Source: Clostridiales bacterium
GTDB taxonomy: Bacteria > Bacillota > Clostridia > Christensenellales > Aristaeellaceae
Direction: 5' to 3'
Assembly (NCBI GenBank): GCA_015056205.1
Contig: SVGS01000001.1
Location: 186,001-250,000 of the forward strand
DNA: 64,000 bases
Part shown: piece after piece, positions 41,832 through 51,493 of the stretch
Layout of the letters: each line of letters begins with the position of its first letter
How positions within the stretch are numbered: position 1 is the stretch's first letter
Translations under genes and position numbers: made by a program
Notes under the pieces: model-generated
What the model saw: the letters and a program-made list of their open reading frames with translations, nothing else
Databases searched by the model: none
Told to the model about the DNA's origin: nothing

Positions 41832-44091
41832 ACCGAAAAAACGCTCGTTTAAATCTTATATTCATTCGGCTTCCTTCAAATGTCTCACCATGTTTATCGC
41901 AGCCGGCCTGATTCTGTGTCTGATCTTTTTTGCGATCTGCACGCCACAGAAATATGATTTTCAGGTTGGTTCCATCGCGCATGAAACCATCAATGCCCCC
42001 AGAGATGTTGTGGACGAAGTGGCTACTGCGGAACGAAAAACAGCCGCGGCAGAAGCTGTTGAGGCAACTTATCGTTTTCAGGAAGGGGTAAAGGAAGAGG
42101 TTCTTTCATCTATCGCTAATTATTTCAGCCAGCTGAGAACCATCCAGCAATACGGCGTGACCCTGATGGATCATAAGAACCGGACTGATTCCGGGTTTTC
42201 AGAGGATGAGATCGATTATGCATTAAAGCTGTCCAACGATTTAAACCTGAATAAATACCAGATCAGCACGCTGCTCAGAACCAAAACCGACGCATTTGAG
42301 GATATGGTTTCCACCGTTACAACCGCTGTCAGCAATTCTCTGAATACAACGATTCGTGAAGGCCAGGTTTCTCAGTCCATTCAGACCATCCTTCAGATTG
42401 TCGGATACAAGGTGGATGTCAGTCTTACGCAGAATATTCTTCCGACACTTCTGCGTTCCTGCATTCGTCCCAATATGATCATTGACGCGGACGCGACTGA
42501 AGAAGCCCGTCAGAAAGCCATGGATGCGATCGAACCGGTTGTCTATCTGCAGGGTCAGAATATCATCCGGGAAGGAGACCGGATTACAAAAAATCAGCTT
42601 GAAATGCTTCGCACCCTGGGTCTCCTTCAGGAAACCACCTACGATTATTCCGTATACGCCGGCTCTTTCCTGCTTGTTGCTCTTACCATGCTCTGCTTTG
42701 CCCTGATTCTTCTGCTTCTGAAAAAGGAACTGCTGCAGGAACCGAAGAAAGTATTCGTCCTGATGCTGATACTGATCATTTGCGTCGGTCTGGCCGCTTT
42801 AACCAGCCTGATCCCCAATATCTATATTATTCCCGTGACGCTTGGTCCCATCCTTGCGGCGGTATTGATCGGTCATATTGCCGGTGTCAGTCTGACTATG
42901 CCCATCAGTCTGTTCTACTTCGGCCTGATTTCCGGCAGTACAGTTACTTCTTCCTGGGACGCGGTGATGATTTTCTCTATTTCAGCCATCAGCAGCATTG
43001 TAACCATCCAGTTCCTGAACGGACATCCGCAAAGAATACGGGTTCTTCTGGCCGGCCTGATATCTGCTTTCTGCGGCATGCTGGTCCTGCTGACCTTCAG
43101 GCTGATGATCAGCGATCAAAAGGGTGACCTGCTGGAGCAGCTGCTTTGGATCGGTTTGGGCGGGCTGCTCAGCGGCGTGCTTGCCATCGCGCTTCAGCCT
43201 GCATTCGAATCGATCTTCCGGCTTGCGACCCCAAGCAAACTGCTTGAAATGACGAATCCAAACCAGCCGCTGATGCGCAGGCTGATGATCGAAGCTCCGG
43301 GGACCTACCATCATTCGATTATTGTCGCAAACCTGGCGGAAGCCGCGGCACAGAGAATTCACGCAAACCCCTATCTGGCGCGGGCGGGAGCTTATTATCA
43401 TGATATCGGAAAACTTCAGCGCCCTTTATACTTCAAGGAGAATCAGATGGGGGATAATCCGCACGAAAAAACAGATCCCTATGTTTCTGCCGCTATTCTG
43501 ACCAGTCATACCAGGGACGGCCTTCTGATCGCGCAAAAGGAGCGTTTTCCCCAGGAAGTGCAGGATATTATTCAGCAGCATCACGGGGTAACGCCTGTCA
43601 TGTTCTTCTATCACAAAGCCCTGCAGATGTCTGACGGAAAGCCTGTGGATATTAATGAATTCAGATATAACGGTCCTAAACCTCAGACGAAAGAAGCCGC
43701 AATTGTAATGCTCGCGGACACAATCGAAGCAGCAGTCCGCACCATGAAGGATCCTACGCCCAAGGCAATCGACCAGTTTATCGAACGTCTGGTTCGGGGA
43801 AAGCTGGAAGACGGTCAGCTCAGCGATTGCCCTCTTTCACTCCATGACATCGATGAAATATGCAATGCTTTCTCCGGAATTCTGAAGGGCGTATATCACG
43901 AGCGGATTGAATATCCGGAAGTTCATCACACTGTCAGTCAGAGTATCTCCGCGGCCCCCGCTGCGACGGAGCATACCGACAATCCCGCCGCGGATCCCTC
44001 TGAAACTAAACCGTCGGACGGCCCTGCCGAAACAGAGACCACCGCATCCGGCATCAGTCAAGAAGATACAAATCAGAAGGAGCACGAATGA
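41824..44091 (+). CDS. pgpH: 7TM-HD domain phosphodiesterase (PgpH/YqfF-like, c-di-AMP)
   Basis: A 755-residue membrane protein. An N-terminal transmembrane segment is followed by an extracytoplasmic 7TMR-HDED region, seven closely spaced hydrophobic segments (about residues 280-480) and a cytoplasmic HD domain with GTYHHSIIVANLAE, YYHDIGK and later LADTIEAAVR. PgpH proteins hydrolyse c-di-AMP to pApA. The C-terminal 60 residues are a Pro/Thr/Glu-rich tail (AAPAATEHTDNPAADPSETKP). It overlaps the ybeY-cdd start by 4 bases. The phoH-pgpH-ybeY-era order is standard for Firmicutes. Confidence 0.94.
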   Translation: MPKPKKRSFKSYIHSASFKCLTMFIAAGLILCLIFFAICTPQKYDFQVGSIAHETINAPRDVVDEVATAERKTAAAEAVEATYRFQEGVKEEVLSSIANYFSQLRTIQQYGVTLMDHKNRTDSGFSEDEIDYALKLSNDLNLNKYQISTLLRTKTDAFEDMVSTVTTAVSNSLNTTIREGQVSQSIQTILQIVGYKVDVSLTQNILPTLLRSCIRPNMIIDADATEEARQKAMDAIEPVVYLQGQNIIREGDRITKNQLEMLRTLGLLQETTYDYSVYAGSFLLVALTMLCFALILLLLKKELLQEPKKVFVLMLILIICVGLAALTSLIPNIYIIPVTLGPILAAVLIGHIAGVSLTMPISLFYFGLISGSTVTSSWDAVMIFSISAISSIVTIQFLNGHPQRIRVLLAGLISAFCGMLVLLTFRLMISDQKGDLLEQLLWIGLGGLLSGVLAIALQPAFESIFRLATPSKLLEMTNPNQPLMRRLMIEAPGTYHHSIIVANLAEAAAQRIHANPYLARAGAYYHDIGKLQRPLYFKENQMGDNPHEKTDPYVSAAILTSHTRDGLLIAQKERFPQEVQDIIQQHHGVTPVMFFYHKALQMSDGKPVDINEFRYNGPKPQTKEAAIVMLADTIEAAVRTMKDPTPKAIDQFIERLVRGKLEDGQLSDCPLSLHDIDEICNAFSGILKGVYHERIEYPEVHHTVSQSISAAPAATEHTDNPAADPSETKPSDGPAETETTASGISQEDTNQKEHE

Positions 44092-45005
44092 TTATTCAAT
44101 GGATTAAGGATTATCCTCTCAACGATTTTCTGCTTTCAGCCATGCAGGAAGCGGCTGATCAATGTTTGGTTCAGGAAGAAATACCGCTGAAATGCTCCAT
44201 TACCGTGCGCATTTGCGACGATGATCAGATTCAGAAGATTAACGCGGAATACCGGGGAATGGATCGGTCAACAGATGTGCTGTCTTTTCCGACCGTATCC
44301 TATCCCCAAGGATTGACCGCAGGGAAATGTGTTAATCGGCTGCGGAGCGAATATGATGACGAAACTGGGGCGTGCTATCTCGGGGATATTATCATTTCGG
44401 TTCCCCATATGATTGCACAAGCCCATGAATACAATCATTCGCAGGCCAGGGAAGCTGCTTATCTGCTGGTTCACGGCATCTGTCATCTGATGGGATATGA
44501 TCACATCGCCCCGGATGAGAAAAGGAACATGCGCCGGATGGAAGAAAAGATTCTGGAAGCTGTTTCACTCAGAAGAGTTTCCGGTACAGATTTTTCTCCC
44601 GAGGAAACCGAACTGATTGAAGCGGCTTTTCTCGCGATGGAAAACAGCTATTCTCCCTATTCCCACTATCCTGTCGGGGCCGCCATACGGACAAATGATG
44701 AGCGTGTTTTTACCGGATGCAATATTGAAAACGCTTCTTTCGGACTGACCAACTGTGCTGAGCGGACCGCAGCCTTCAAGGCGGTCAGTGAGGGAGCCTG
44801 CCATTTTAAAGCTATCGCGATTGCGGGCAGAAAACCATCCTGGCCATGCGGTGCCTGCCGCCAGGTCCTGCATGAGTTTTCTCCCGGAGACCTTAAGATT
44901 ATCATCGTAGCTCCGGGATATGAAGCCGAAACCTGCTTTCTCTCCGATCTTCTCCCGCATGCTTTTGGACCGAATGATCTGAACACGGAGGAACAGAAGA
45001 AATGA
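44088..45005 (+). CDS. Fused YbeY endoribonuclease and cytidine deaminase
   Basis: One uninterrupted 305-residue frame. Residues 1-160 are YbeY, an rRNA-maturation metalloenzyme, with the zinc motif HGICHLMGYDH (H130, H134, H140) and STDVLSFP. Residues 167-298 are a homotetrameric-type cytidine deaminase: SPYSHYPVGAA, GCNIENASFG, C223-A-E225 and P253-C-G-A-C257, so all zinc ligands and the catalytic Glu are kept. In many Firmicutes ybeY, dgkA, cdd and era are separate neighbours; here dgkA is missing and ybeY and cdd are joined by a short linker. Both parts look active. Confidence 0.93.
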   Translation: MIIQWIKDYPLNDFLLSAMQEAADQCLVQEEIPLKCSITVRICDDDQIQKINAEYRGMDRSTDVLSFPTVSYPQGLTAGKCVNRLRSEYDDETGACYLGDIIISVPHMIAQAHEYNHSQAREAAYLLVHGICHLMGYDHIAPDEKRNMRRMEEKILEAVSLRRVSGTDFSPEETELIEAAFLAMENSYSPYSHYPVGAAIRTNDERVFTGCNIENASFGLTNCAERTAAFKAVSEGACHFKAIAIAGRKPSWPCGACRQVLHEFSPGDLKIIIVAPGYEAETCFLSDLLPHAFGPNDLNTEEQKK

Positions 45006-45901
45006 GTGATTCTTTTTATTCCGGATTTATCACCATCGTCGGCCGACCGAATGTCGGAAAATCTTCCCTGATGAACGCGATGATCGGGGAAAAAATCGCG
45101 ATCGTCTCAAACCGTCCTCAGACAACAAGAAGCCGCGTGATGGGTGTCCTAACCAAAGAGAATCATCAGGCTGTATTTCTGGACACGCCGGGTATTCACA
45201 ATCCGAGAAACCGTTTGGGAGAATATATGATGCAGTCTGTCCGGGGCGCTATGGAAGGGATGGATTGCGTAATGATGCTGGCGGATGTCAGTGCTGTTCT
45301 GAATAAGGATTTCGAAATCGCTTCCGATCTGAAAGCCTATACGCATATTCCCCGTATTCTTGTATTAAATAAGACAGATCTTGTAAAACCTGACGCCATA
45401 CTGGAAGGAATCGCCAGATTCTCCGATTATGGTTTCTCTGAAATTCTCCCGGTCAGCGCAAAGAAAAAAGAGGGACTTAACGAACTGGAGTCTGTATTGT
45501 TTCGGCTTCTTCCCGAAGGGCCGCAGTATTTCCCGGAGGATATGATCACTGATCAGCCGGAACGGGTTCTCTGTGCCGAAATTATCCGGGAAAAAGCACT
45601 TCGCCATCTGCATGACGAAGTGCCTCACGGAATCGGTGTTGAGATGATGAGCATCGAGAAGAAAAGCGATTCCCTTACAGAAATTCACGCAACAATCTAT
45701 TGCGAACGTGATGCTCATAAAAGAATTATTATCGGTAAACAGGGCGCCATGCTGAAGACTATCGGGACTGAGGCCCGACAGGATATTGAACGATTGCTGG
45801 ATACCCATGTAAATCTGAATCTTTGGGTGAAAATCCGCAATGACTGGAGAAATAATCTGCAGGATCTTCGAAATCTGGGCTATGATCCTGTCAGGTCCTG
45901 A
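45002..45901 (+). CDS. era: GTPase Era
   Basis: A 299-residue Ras-like GTPase with GRPNVGKSSLMN (residues 14-25), PQTTRSRVMG, LDTPGIHNPRNRLGEYM, LNKTDLV and the C-terminal KH domain (KRIIIGKQGAMLKTIGTEARQDIE). It binds 16S rRNA in 30S assembly. The start overlaps ybeY-cdd by 4 bases (ATGA). It is the last gene of the operon. Confidence 0.97.
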   Translation: MSDSFYSGFITIVGRPNVGKSSLMNAMIGEKIAIVSNRPQTTRSRVMGVLTKENHQAVFLDTPGIHNPRNRLGEYMMQSVRGAMEGMDCVMMLADVSAVLNKDFEIASDLKAYTHIPRILVLNKTDLVKPDAILEGIARFSDYGFSEILPVSAKKKEGLNELESVLFRLLPEGPQYFPEDMITDQPERVLCAEIIREKALRHLHDEVPHGIGVEMMSIEKKSDSLTEIHATIYCERDAHKRIIIGKQGAMLKTIGTEARQDIERLLDTHVNLNLWVKIRNDWRNNLQDLRNLGYDPVRS

Positions 45902-45909
45902 TCAGTGAT

Positions 45910-47088
45910 TCAGATCGGAAACACCTGATAAATCCCGCATTTCAGATACTGTGTTTCCGGAGAAGACGGCAGAATAGGGTGATCCTTTCCCTGCGTTCTG
46001 AATTCCACCTGACGCAGGAATACGTGAGCGTCCTCCGCCGCATCGAGAACGATTTTCCGGAATAATTCGGGGAGAATATGCTGACTGCAGCTGCAGGTAA
46101 TCAGATATCCTCCGGGCCGGATCATTTTCATCGCGCGAAGATTGATTTCTTTATAACCCCGGCTTGCGCTTTCCACAGCCGCCCTCGTTTTGGTAAAAGC
46201 AGGCGGATCCAGAATGATGACATCAAACTGTTCGCCGGTCCGGCTTGCTTCTCCCAGATAATCAAATGCATTCGCTGTAACAAAATGAACGAGATCCTGG
46301 AAACCGTTCAGGATCGCGTTTTTTTCGGCAAAAGTGCAGGCACTGTCGCTGATATCTATTCCCGTAACTGACTTTGCACCATAGTGAGCTGCGTGCAGGG
46401 CAAAAGAACCCGTATGGGTAAAACAGTCGAGCACTTTCTGATCTTTGACAAACGGTGCGATCGCTGCCCGGTTTTCTTTCTGATCCAGAAAGAACCCGGT
46501 TTTTTGTCCTTCCTTCACATCAACCCAGAACTGAACACCGTTTTCAGTTATTTTTACCTGATCCGGTACGGAGCCGTACAGAAGGCCGGTCGTCATCTCC
46601 AGGCCTTCCAGCCTGCGTACCGGCACATCATTTCTTTCCCAGATTCCCTTCGGATGCATTTCTTCCACCAGAGCATCAACCACATCCTTCTTGAACTGTT
46701 CCATTCCCAAAGAGAGGCATTGAAGTACCAATACATCCTGAAAAGAATCGACAATCAAGGCAGGAAGCCGGTCGCTTTCCGCGAAGATCAGTCTGCAGCT
46801 TTTCAGATCCGCAAACGTCCGCCGATACTCTATCGCATCATGGACTCTTCTGAAAATCAAATCGTGGTCAATCGGTTCATCCCGATAGCTCATGATCCGC
46901 AGAGAAATCTGGCTGTCCGGGTTATACAGGGCTTTTGCCAGAAAACGTCCGCGATGGCTGTATATGCTGACTACATCTCCCGGGCGGCAGGATGCGTCTG
47001 CTTCCGCGATATCACTTCGATAGATCCAGGGATGCCTGCTTTTCACCCTTTTTTCTTTTCCGGGAATGAGTCTGACCGAAGGTGCCAT
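45910..47088 (-). CDS. SAM-dependent rRNA methyltransferase, RlmI/YwbD family
   Basis: A 392-residue methyltransferase with an N-terminal PUA domain (RVKSRHPWIYRSDIAEADASCRPGDVV) and an I-type Rossmann domain with CFTHTGSFALHAA, VTGIDIS and the catalytic VIILDPPAFTK, a 23S rRNA m5C-type signature. ATG 47088 has AAAGGAGG 5 nt upstream; the frame is open to 47163 without a site. Confidence 0.9.
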   Translation of the reverse strand: MAPSVRLIPGKEKRVKSRHPWIYRSDIAEADASCRPGDVVSIYSHRGRFLAKALYNPDSQISLRIMSYRDEPIDHDLIFRRVHDAIEYRRTFADLKSCRLIFAESDRLPALIVDSFQDVLVLQCLSLGMEQFKKDVVDALVEEMHPKGIWERNDVPVRRLEGLEMTTGLLYGSVPDQVKITENGVQFWVDVKEGQKTGFFLDQKENRAAIAPFVKDQKVLDCFTHTGSFALHAAHYGAKSVTGIDISDSACTFAEKNAILNGFQDLVHFVTANAFDYLGEASRTGEQFDVIILDPPAFTKTRAAVESASRGYKEINLRAMKMIRPGGYLITCSCSQHILPELFRKIVLDAAEDAHVFLRQVEFRTQGKDHPILPSSPETQYLKCGIYQVFPI

Positions 47089-47125
47089 ATGTTCCTCCTT
47101 TGTCCCGTCATTCCTTTCGGATCGA

Positions 47126-47154
47126 TTGACCATATGAAAGGAAAGGGATATAAT
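47126..47154 (+). promoter_or_regulatory. Sigma-A promoter of the small Cys-rich gene
   Basis: TTGACC (47126-47131), 17 bp, perfect TATAAT (47149-47154), about 36 nt before the GTG. Confidence 0.75.
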
Positions 47155-47190
47155 AAAGATCATCTTCTATCGGAAAGGAGCGTCTTTCCT

Positions 47191-47388
47191 GTGGCTACAG
47201 TTCAGCCTTGTATCCTTTATGACCGGGATTGTATTGGCTGTGGGGAATGCGACCGTTGCGATCTGGATCCGGATAAAATCTGCGATAACTGCATGAAATG
47301 CTTACAAACCGGATCTGATTACCGTTCTGTTCTCATTGACGGAATCGTTCTGGAAGGGGAGAAGCCGTCGCCTGCGGGCAATCCATGA
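47191..47388 (+). CDS. Small Cys-rich (possible Fe-S or zinc) protein
   Basis: A 65-residue protein starting at GTG 47191 after AAAGGAG. It has ten cysteines, most in a ferredoxin-like block (CIGCGECDRCDLDPDKICDNC then MKCL), suggesting an iron-sulfur or zinc site. I do not recognise a named family. A strong promoter supports it as a real gene. It stands between a divergent methyltransferase and the beta-CASP RNase. Confidence 0.75.
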   Translation: MATVQPCILYDRDCIGCGECDRCDLDPDKICDNCMKCLQTGSDYRSVLIDGIVLEGEKPSPAGNP

Positions 47389-47475
47389 TTCCTCCCGGCC
47401 TTATTCATTATAATGTTCGTTTCGAAGAAAATCAAATATTCCTTCCAAAACAAATATATCGAGGAGAACCGCTAT

Positions 47476-49089
47476 ATGAAAATCACTTTTATAGGTGCAA
47501 CACATCAGGTAACAGGCAGCTGCACGCTTCTTGAATGGCTGCCGGATCGTTATGCCCTGATCGACTATGGAATGGAGCAGGGGATTAATCCCTATAAGCA
47601 GCAGGATCTGCCGATTCCTGCTTCCAGGATTGAATATGTTTTTCTGACGCACGCGCATATTGACCATTCCGGTCTGCTTCCGTTGCTCTATCGGAACGGA
47701 TTTCGGGGGACTGTCTATGCAACGGCTGAAACATCAAACCTCAGCCGGATTATGCTGGCTGACAGCGCTCAGATCCAGGAAACCGACGCTGCCTATCAGA
47801 CAAAGAAGAATTTACGTACCGGTGCTCCCGAAGTACTTCCGTTATACACACAGACGGATGCGGAAAACGTATCCAACCTCTTTTCTCCGTGCAGTTACGG
47901 AAAAATTTATATGGTGGATGAAGGACTCTCTGTCCGTTTTACGGATGCAGGTCATCTGCTTGGCTCTTCGTTCGTAGAATTATTTCTGGAAGACCAGGGA
48001 TGCCGGCGCAAGGTTGTTTTTTCCGGCGACGTCGGAAATCTTAATCAGCCTATTATTTGTGATCCCTCTGCCGTCAGCGAAGCCGATTATCTGATCATCG
48101 AATCCACCTACGGTGATCGGGAACATGACGCAAAAGCTGATCCGATTCCGATGCTGACTGAAATTCTCCGGAAAACTTTTTCGCGCGGCGGTACGGTCAT
48201 CATCCCCTCGTTTGCGGTCGGCAGAACGCAAGAGTTATTATATTTCTTCCGGGAAATCAAACAGAGAAACTGTCTGCCCGAATTTAGCGGATTTCCGGTT
48301 TATGTGGACAGTCCGCTTGCCAATGAAGCAACGGCTGTTTTTCTGCAATGCGGGCTGGAATGCCTGGATGAGGATGCCAGGCGGGTGCTTCACGAAGGGG
48401 AAAACCCCATCTGGTTTGAAGGTCTGCATACCCTTACATCCGCGGAGGAATCCAAGCGGCTGAACGAAAACCCGGATTACAAGGTCATCATAGCATCCGG
48501 CGGGATGTGCGAAGGCGGAAGAATTCGCCATCATCTGAAGCATGGGCTTTGGAATAAAAACAATACAGTTCTTTTTGCCGGATATCAGGCTGCCGGTACA
48601 CTGGGAAGAATCATCTTTGACGGTGCAAAAAGCGTCAAAGTGCTGGGAGAACCCATCGATGTCGAAGCAGATATCACCCTGCTGGAAGGGATTTCCGGCC
48701 ATGCTGACCGGAAAGGCCTGCTGAACTGGATTGATCGGTTTGAAACAAAACCCGGTTATATTTTTGTCAATCACGGAGAAGATGGGGTTTGCTCTGAATT
48801 CGCCGGCACCATTACAGCCCGCTTTTCCATTCCAGCGAAAGCGCCGTATTCCGGATCCTGCTATGATCTCGCAGCGGGGGAGTGGGTACGGATTACCGAA
48901 CCGGTTCTCAAGGATACGGAAAATAAAGAAAAAATCCGAAAAGAAGAGGGAAGTGTGCGACAGGCGAGATTGTATAGAGAACTGCTGTCTGTTGCAGATC
49001 AGCTGGAAAGCCGTATTCATCAGATGAAGGGCTGCTCCAATCATTCTCTGGAAGCAATGATCAACGCGATAAAAAAGCTGATGGATTGA
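47476..49089 (+). CDS. Beta-CASP metallo-beta-lactamase fold RNase
   Basis: A 537-residue protein of the YSH1/CPSF73-like bacterial family. The MBL domain has THAHIDHSG and GHLLGSSFVELFL, the beta-CASP part has PSFAVGRTQELLY and IIASGGMCEGGRIRHHLK, and the final RMMBL segment has EADITLLEGISGHADRKGLLNW and FVNHGE. It probably processes or degrades RNA with zinc catalysis. ATG 47476 has GAGGAG 9 nt upstream. A weak TATAAT is at 47409. Confidence 0.92.
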   Translation: MKITFIGATHQVTGSCTLLEWLPDRYALIDYGMEQGINPYKQQDLPIPASRIEYVFLTHAHIDHSGLLPLLYRNGFRGTVYATAETSNLSRIMLADSAQIQETDAAYQTKKNLRTGAPEVLPLYTQTDAENVSNLFSPCSYGKIYMVDEGLSVRFTDAGHLLGSSFVELFLEDQGCRRKVVFSGDVGNLNQPIICDPSAVSEADYLIIESTYGDREHDAKADPIPMLTEILRKTFSRGGTVIIPSFAVGRTQELLYFFREIKQRNCLPEFSGFPVYVDSPLANEATAVFLQCGLECLDEDARRVLHEGENPIWFEGLHTLTSAEESKRLNENPDYKVIIASGGMCEGGRIRHHLKHGLWNKNNTVLFAGYQAAGTLGRIIFDGAKSVKVLGEPIDVEADITLLEGISGHADRKGLLNWIDRFETKPGYIFVNHGEDGVCSEFAGTITARFSIPAKAPYSGSCYDLAAGEWVRITEPVLKDTENKEKIRKEEGSVRQARLYRELLSVADQLESRIHQMKGCSNHSLEAMINAIKKLMD

Positions 49090-49101
49090 ACAGCAGGGAA
49101 G

Positions 49102-50205
49102 TCACCGCTCTTCTTTTCCAAATTCCGGATCTCCCGGCAAATGAACATGTTCGGCAGCCATTCGGCGACGTGCATCCGTCATGTCCGCATAATGCTTTCG
49201 GGTGGTATCGACGGAAGAATGCCCCAGCACATCCGCTACCAGATAAATATCTCCGGTTTCATTGTACAGATTGGTTGCAAAGGTGCTGCGAAGCTTATGG
49301 GGACTGATCTTGCTTTTCAAAGGAGCTGCCGATGCAGCATATTTTTTCACAAGATTCTGAACCGCCCGCTGTGTAATTCTTCTGCGCTGAAGGCTTAAAA
49401 ACAAGGCTTCCTCATGTCCGGGAAGCGTTTCAATCCCGTTTCTTTCCGCCATATAGTCCGCCAGAGCTTCCGCAACCTCCGGCGGGAAATACAGAATCAC
49501 CTGATTTCCGCCTTTTCTTGTTACCAGAAAAGCGTTGTTTTCAAGATCTACATCCTGCAAATTCATTCCGACACATTCGCTGACCCGAATTCCGGTACCC
49601 AGAAACAGGCTGAGAAGCGCAAAATCTCTTTTGGATGTCAGCTTCTGATACTTTTGCTGATTTTTACTCATGCGTTCACCTGTTCGGGATACTTCAAGCA
49701 TTGCGGTCATTTCTTCTCTGGAAAGACGAATGATCGGCTTTTCATGAACCTTGGGAAGCGGCACCAGTTCCGTCACATTGGAAACGATTCGCTGATTCTT
49801 AAACAAATAATCATAGAAAGACCGAATTGCGCACAGTTTTCGTTTGATGGAAAGCTCATGGTTTACGACAACCCGGGCATTCAGTTCGTTTTCTTCATTT
49901 TTTACATAATATGTCAAATATTCTGAATAGGCTGTCAGATCAGAACGCGTCAGCTTTTCCAGATCCTGGTCCCGTAGCAGCCGGGGTTCTTTTTCGGAAA
50001 AAGACAGCCGTTCGCGATGTAAAAACTGAAAAAATGTTCGCAGATCAATGGCATAGGCTAATCGGGTAAAGGTGCCGGTAGTCAGCGCGATTCCTCTTAA
50101 AAAATCCGAACAGGCTTCCGGCAGTTCCCGGCAAATAGAACGAATCTGCAGGATTCGTTTCGCGTCCACTTCTTCACGGTACCGGCTTTTTACTTCTGAG
50201 GCCAT
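49102..50205 (-). CDS. Chromosomal XerC/XerD-like tyrosine recombinase
   Basis: A 367-residue tyrosine recombinase with an N-terminal SAM-like DNA-binding domain and the catalytic set R (GTGIRVSECVG), K (TRKGG), H-x-x-R (SPHKLRSTFAT), H (LGHSS) and Y (TRKHYADM). Length and lack of a cargo region suggest a housekeeping Xer protein acting at dif. It is longer than typical XerC/D (about 300) by an N-terminal extension. There are no flanking repeats. In other Firmicutes xerC sits between trmFO and hslV; here it is 4 kb away from them. Confidence 0.85.
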   Translation of the reverse strand: MASEVKSRYREEVDAKRILQIRSICRELPEACSDFLRGIALTTGTFTRLAYAIDLRTFFQFLHRERLSFSEKEPRLLRDQDLEKLTRSDLTAYSEYLTYYVKNEENELNARVVVNHELSIKRKLCAIRSFYDYLFKNQRIVSNVTELVPLPKVHEKPIIRLSREEMTAMLEVSRTGERMSKNQQKYQKLTSKRDFALLSLFLGTGIRVSECVGMNLQDVDLENNAFLVTRKGGNQVILYFPPEVAEALADYMAERNGIETLPGHEEALFLSLQRRRITQRAVQNLVKKYAASAAPLKSKISPHKLRSTFATNLYNETGDIYLVADVLGHSSVDTTRKHYADMTDARRRMAAEHVHLPGDPEFGKEER

Positions 50206-50244
50206 TGCTTTCGCTGCTCCGTTTCCATTCTTCCTTTCGGATGA

Positions 50245-51369
50245 TTAAGCCTGTTTTTCCAGTGAAGAACGGCACTGAATCAGCAGATCTATAATCGGCA
50301 GATGCTGAGGACAGATGGCTTCACACTGGCCGCATGCGATACAGTCGCTGGCTTTTCCGCGATCCTGTGTAACGATATTGTATTCGCGAAGCGTTCTGAA
50401 TTCAGGACTGCCTTTGCGATGATTGATCACATGAAAAATATCCGGAATCGGAATTTCCTGCGGGCAACCTTTCGTACAGTACCGGCACCCTGTACAGGCT
50501 ATGGACTGATCACTGTTTAATGCAATCTGAGCTTTTTGTATCGTTTTCATTTCAGATTCTGTCAGCGGTAACTTCTGAATGGAAATTAAATTATCGTCCA
50601 TCTGTTCCAGACTGCTCATGCCGCTCAGAACCGTCAGAAGATTATCCAGACTGGCCGCATAGCGAAGAGCCCAGCTGGCACAGGAAGCTTCCGGGTTCTG
50701 CTGTTTCAGGATGGTTTTTACTTCAGGAATCGGATCAGCCAGGATCCCGCCTTTTACAGGTTCCATAATTACGACCGGTTTTCCGTGGGCTTTACAGATT
50801 TCCCAGTTTCTGCGCGAAGCAACTCCCGGATTCTCCCAGTCCGCATAATTAATCTGAAGCTGAACAAATTCTGCATCCGGATTTTTCTGAAGAAGCTCCT
50901 CAAGAAGTTCAGAATCTGCATGAAAAGAAAAACCCCAATGCCGGATCAGGCCTTTAGCTTTCAGTTCACGGACAAAATCCCATAATCCGTATTGCTCATA
51001 CAACTGAACATTCGAGCGTTGGATCGCATGCAGAAGATAATAATCAATATACTTCGTGTCAAGACGGTTCAGACTGGTATAAAATTCCTGTCTGGCATCT
51101 TCTTCACAAAGTATACCGGAAGCATTGACCAGAAGTTTGGTCGCAATGGTATAAGCGTCCCGGGGATATCGCATACTGACAGCCTGTCGGAATGCATCTT
51201 CGCTTTTACCGCCGTCATACACATAGGCTGTATCAAAATAGGTTCCGCCGGCTTTGATAAAATGATCAGCCATCTCACAAACCTGCGCGATATCAATTTC
51301 TCCGTTTTGAAGCTTCGGCAATCGCATCAGTCCAAATCCCAGTCGGAACGTATCTGTAAAATTATTCAT
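50245..51369 (-). CDS. Aldo/keto reductase with C-terminal 4Fe-4S ferredoxin domain
   Basis: A 374-residue protein. Residues 1-280 are an AKR barrel: FGLGLMRLP start-like block, YFDTAYVYDGGKSEDAF, ATKLLV, HWGFSFHADSE, VMEPVKGG. The C-terminus carries two cysteine sets, CTGCRYCTKGCP and CIACGQCEAICP, for two iron-sulfur clusters. It reduces an unknown carbonyl substrate, perhaps accepting electrons through the clusters. Such fusions are common in anaerobic Clostridia. Confidence 0.92.
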   Translation of the reverse strand: MNNFTDTFRLGFGLMRLPKLQNGEIDIAQVCEMADHFIKAGGTYFDTAYVYDGGKSEDAFRQAVSMRYPRDAYTIATKLLVNASGILCEEDARQEFYTSLNRLDTKYIDYYLLHAIQRSNVQLYEQYGLWDFVRELKAKGLIRHWGFSFHADSELLEELLQKNPDAEFVQLQINYADWENPGVASRRNWEICKAHGKPVVIMEPVKGGILADPIPEVKTILKQQNPEASCASWALRYAASLDNLLTVLSGMSSLEQMDDNLISIQKLPLTESEMKTIQKAQIALNSDQSIACTGCRYCTKGCPQEIPIPDIFHVINHRKGSPEFRTLREYNIVTQDRGKASDCIACGQCEAICPQHLPIIDLLIQCRSSLEKQA

Positions 51370-51406
51370 ATCCTGACCAGACCTCCCATAGGATCGTAAG
51401 TAGTCA

Positions 51407-51453
51407 AAAAGCGGTGCAACTATTCGTAAAACTATGGTTTAGCGAATAGTTGC
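51407..51453 (-). terminator. Long perfect hairpin, terminator of the proC-rnhA-copZ run
   Basis: GCAACTATTCG and CGAATAGTTGC form an exact 11-bp stem (51416-51426, 51443-51453) with an inner AAAC/GTTT pairing. On the minus strand it is followed by ACCGC and T5. It lies between the copZ-like stop and the aldo/keto reductase. Confidence 0.6.
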
Positions 51454-51493
51454 AGCAATACCCCGGGGAATCCCCCTCCTCAGGTCATCGCCG

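Noticed and set aside
46384..47190. Upstream part of the long frame that ends with the Cys-rich gene
   Set aside because: This part is antisense to the methyltransferase; only the region from GTG 47191 has a promoter, RBS and conserved-looking cysteines.
49102..50205. Xer-like recombinase as a second mobile element
   Set aside because: No direct repeats, tRNA or cargo genes nearby; neighbours are ordinary core genes, so a housekeeping Xer protein is more likely.
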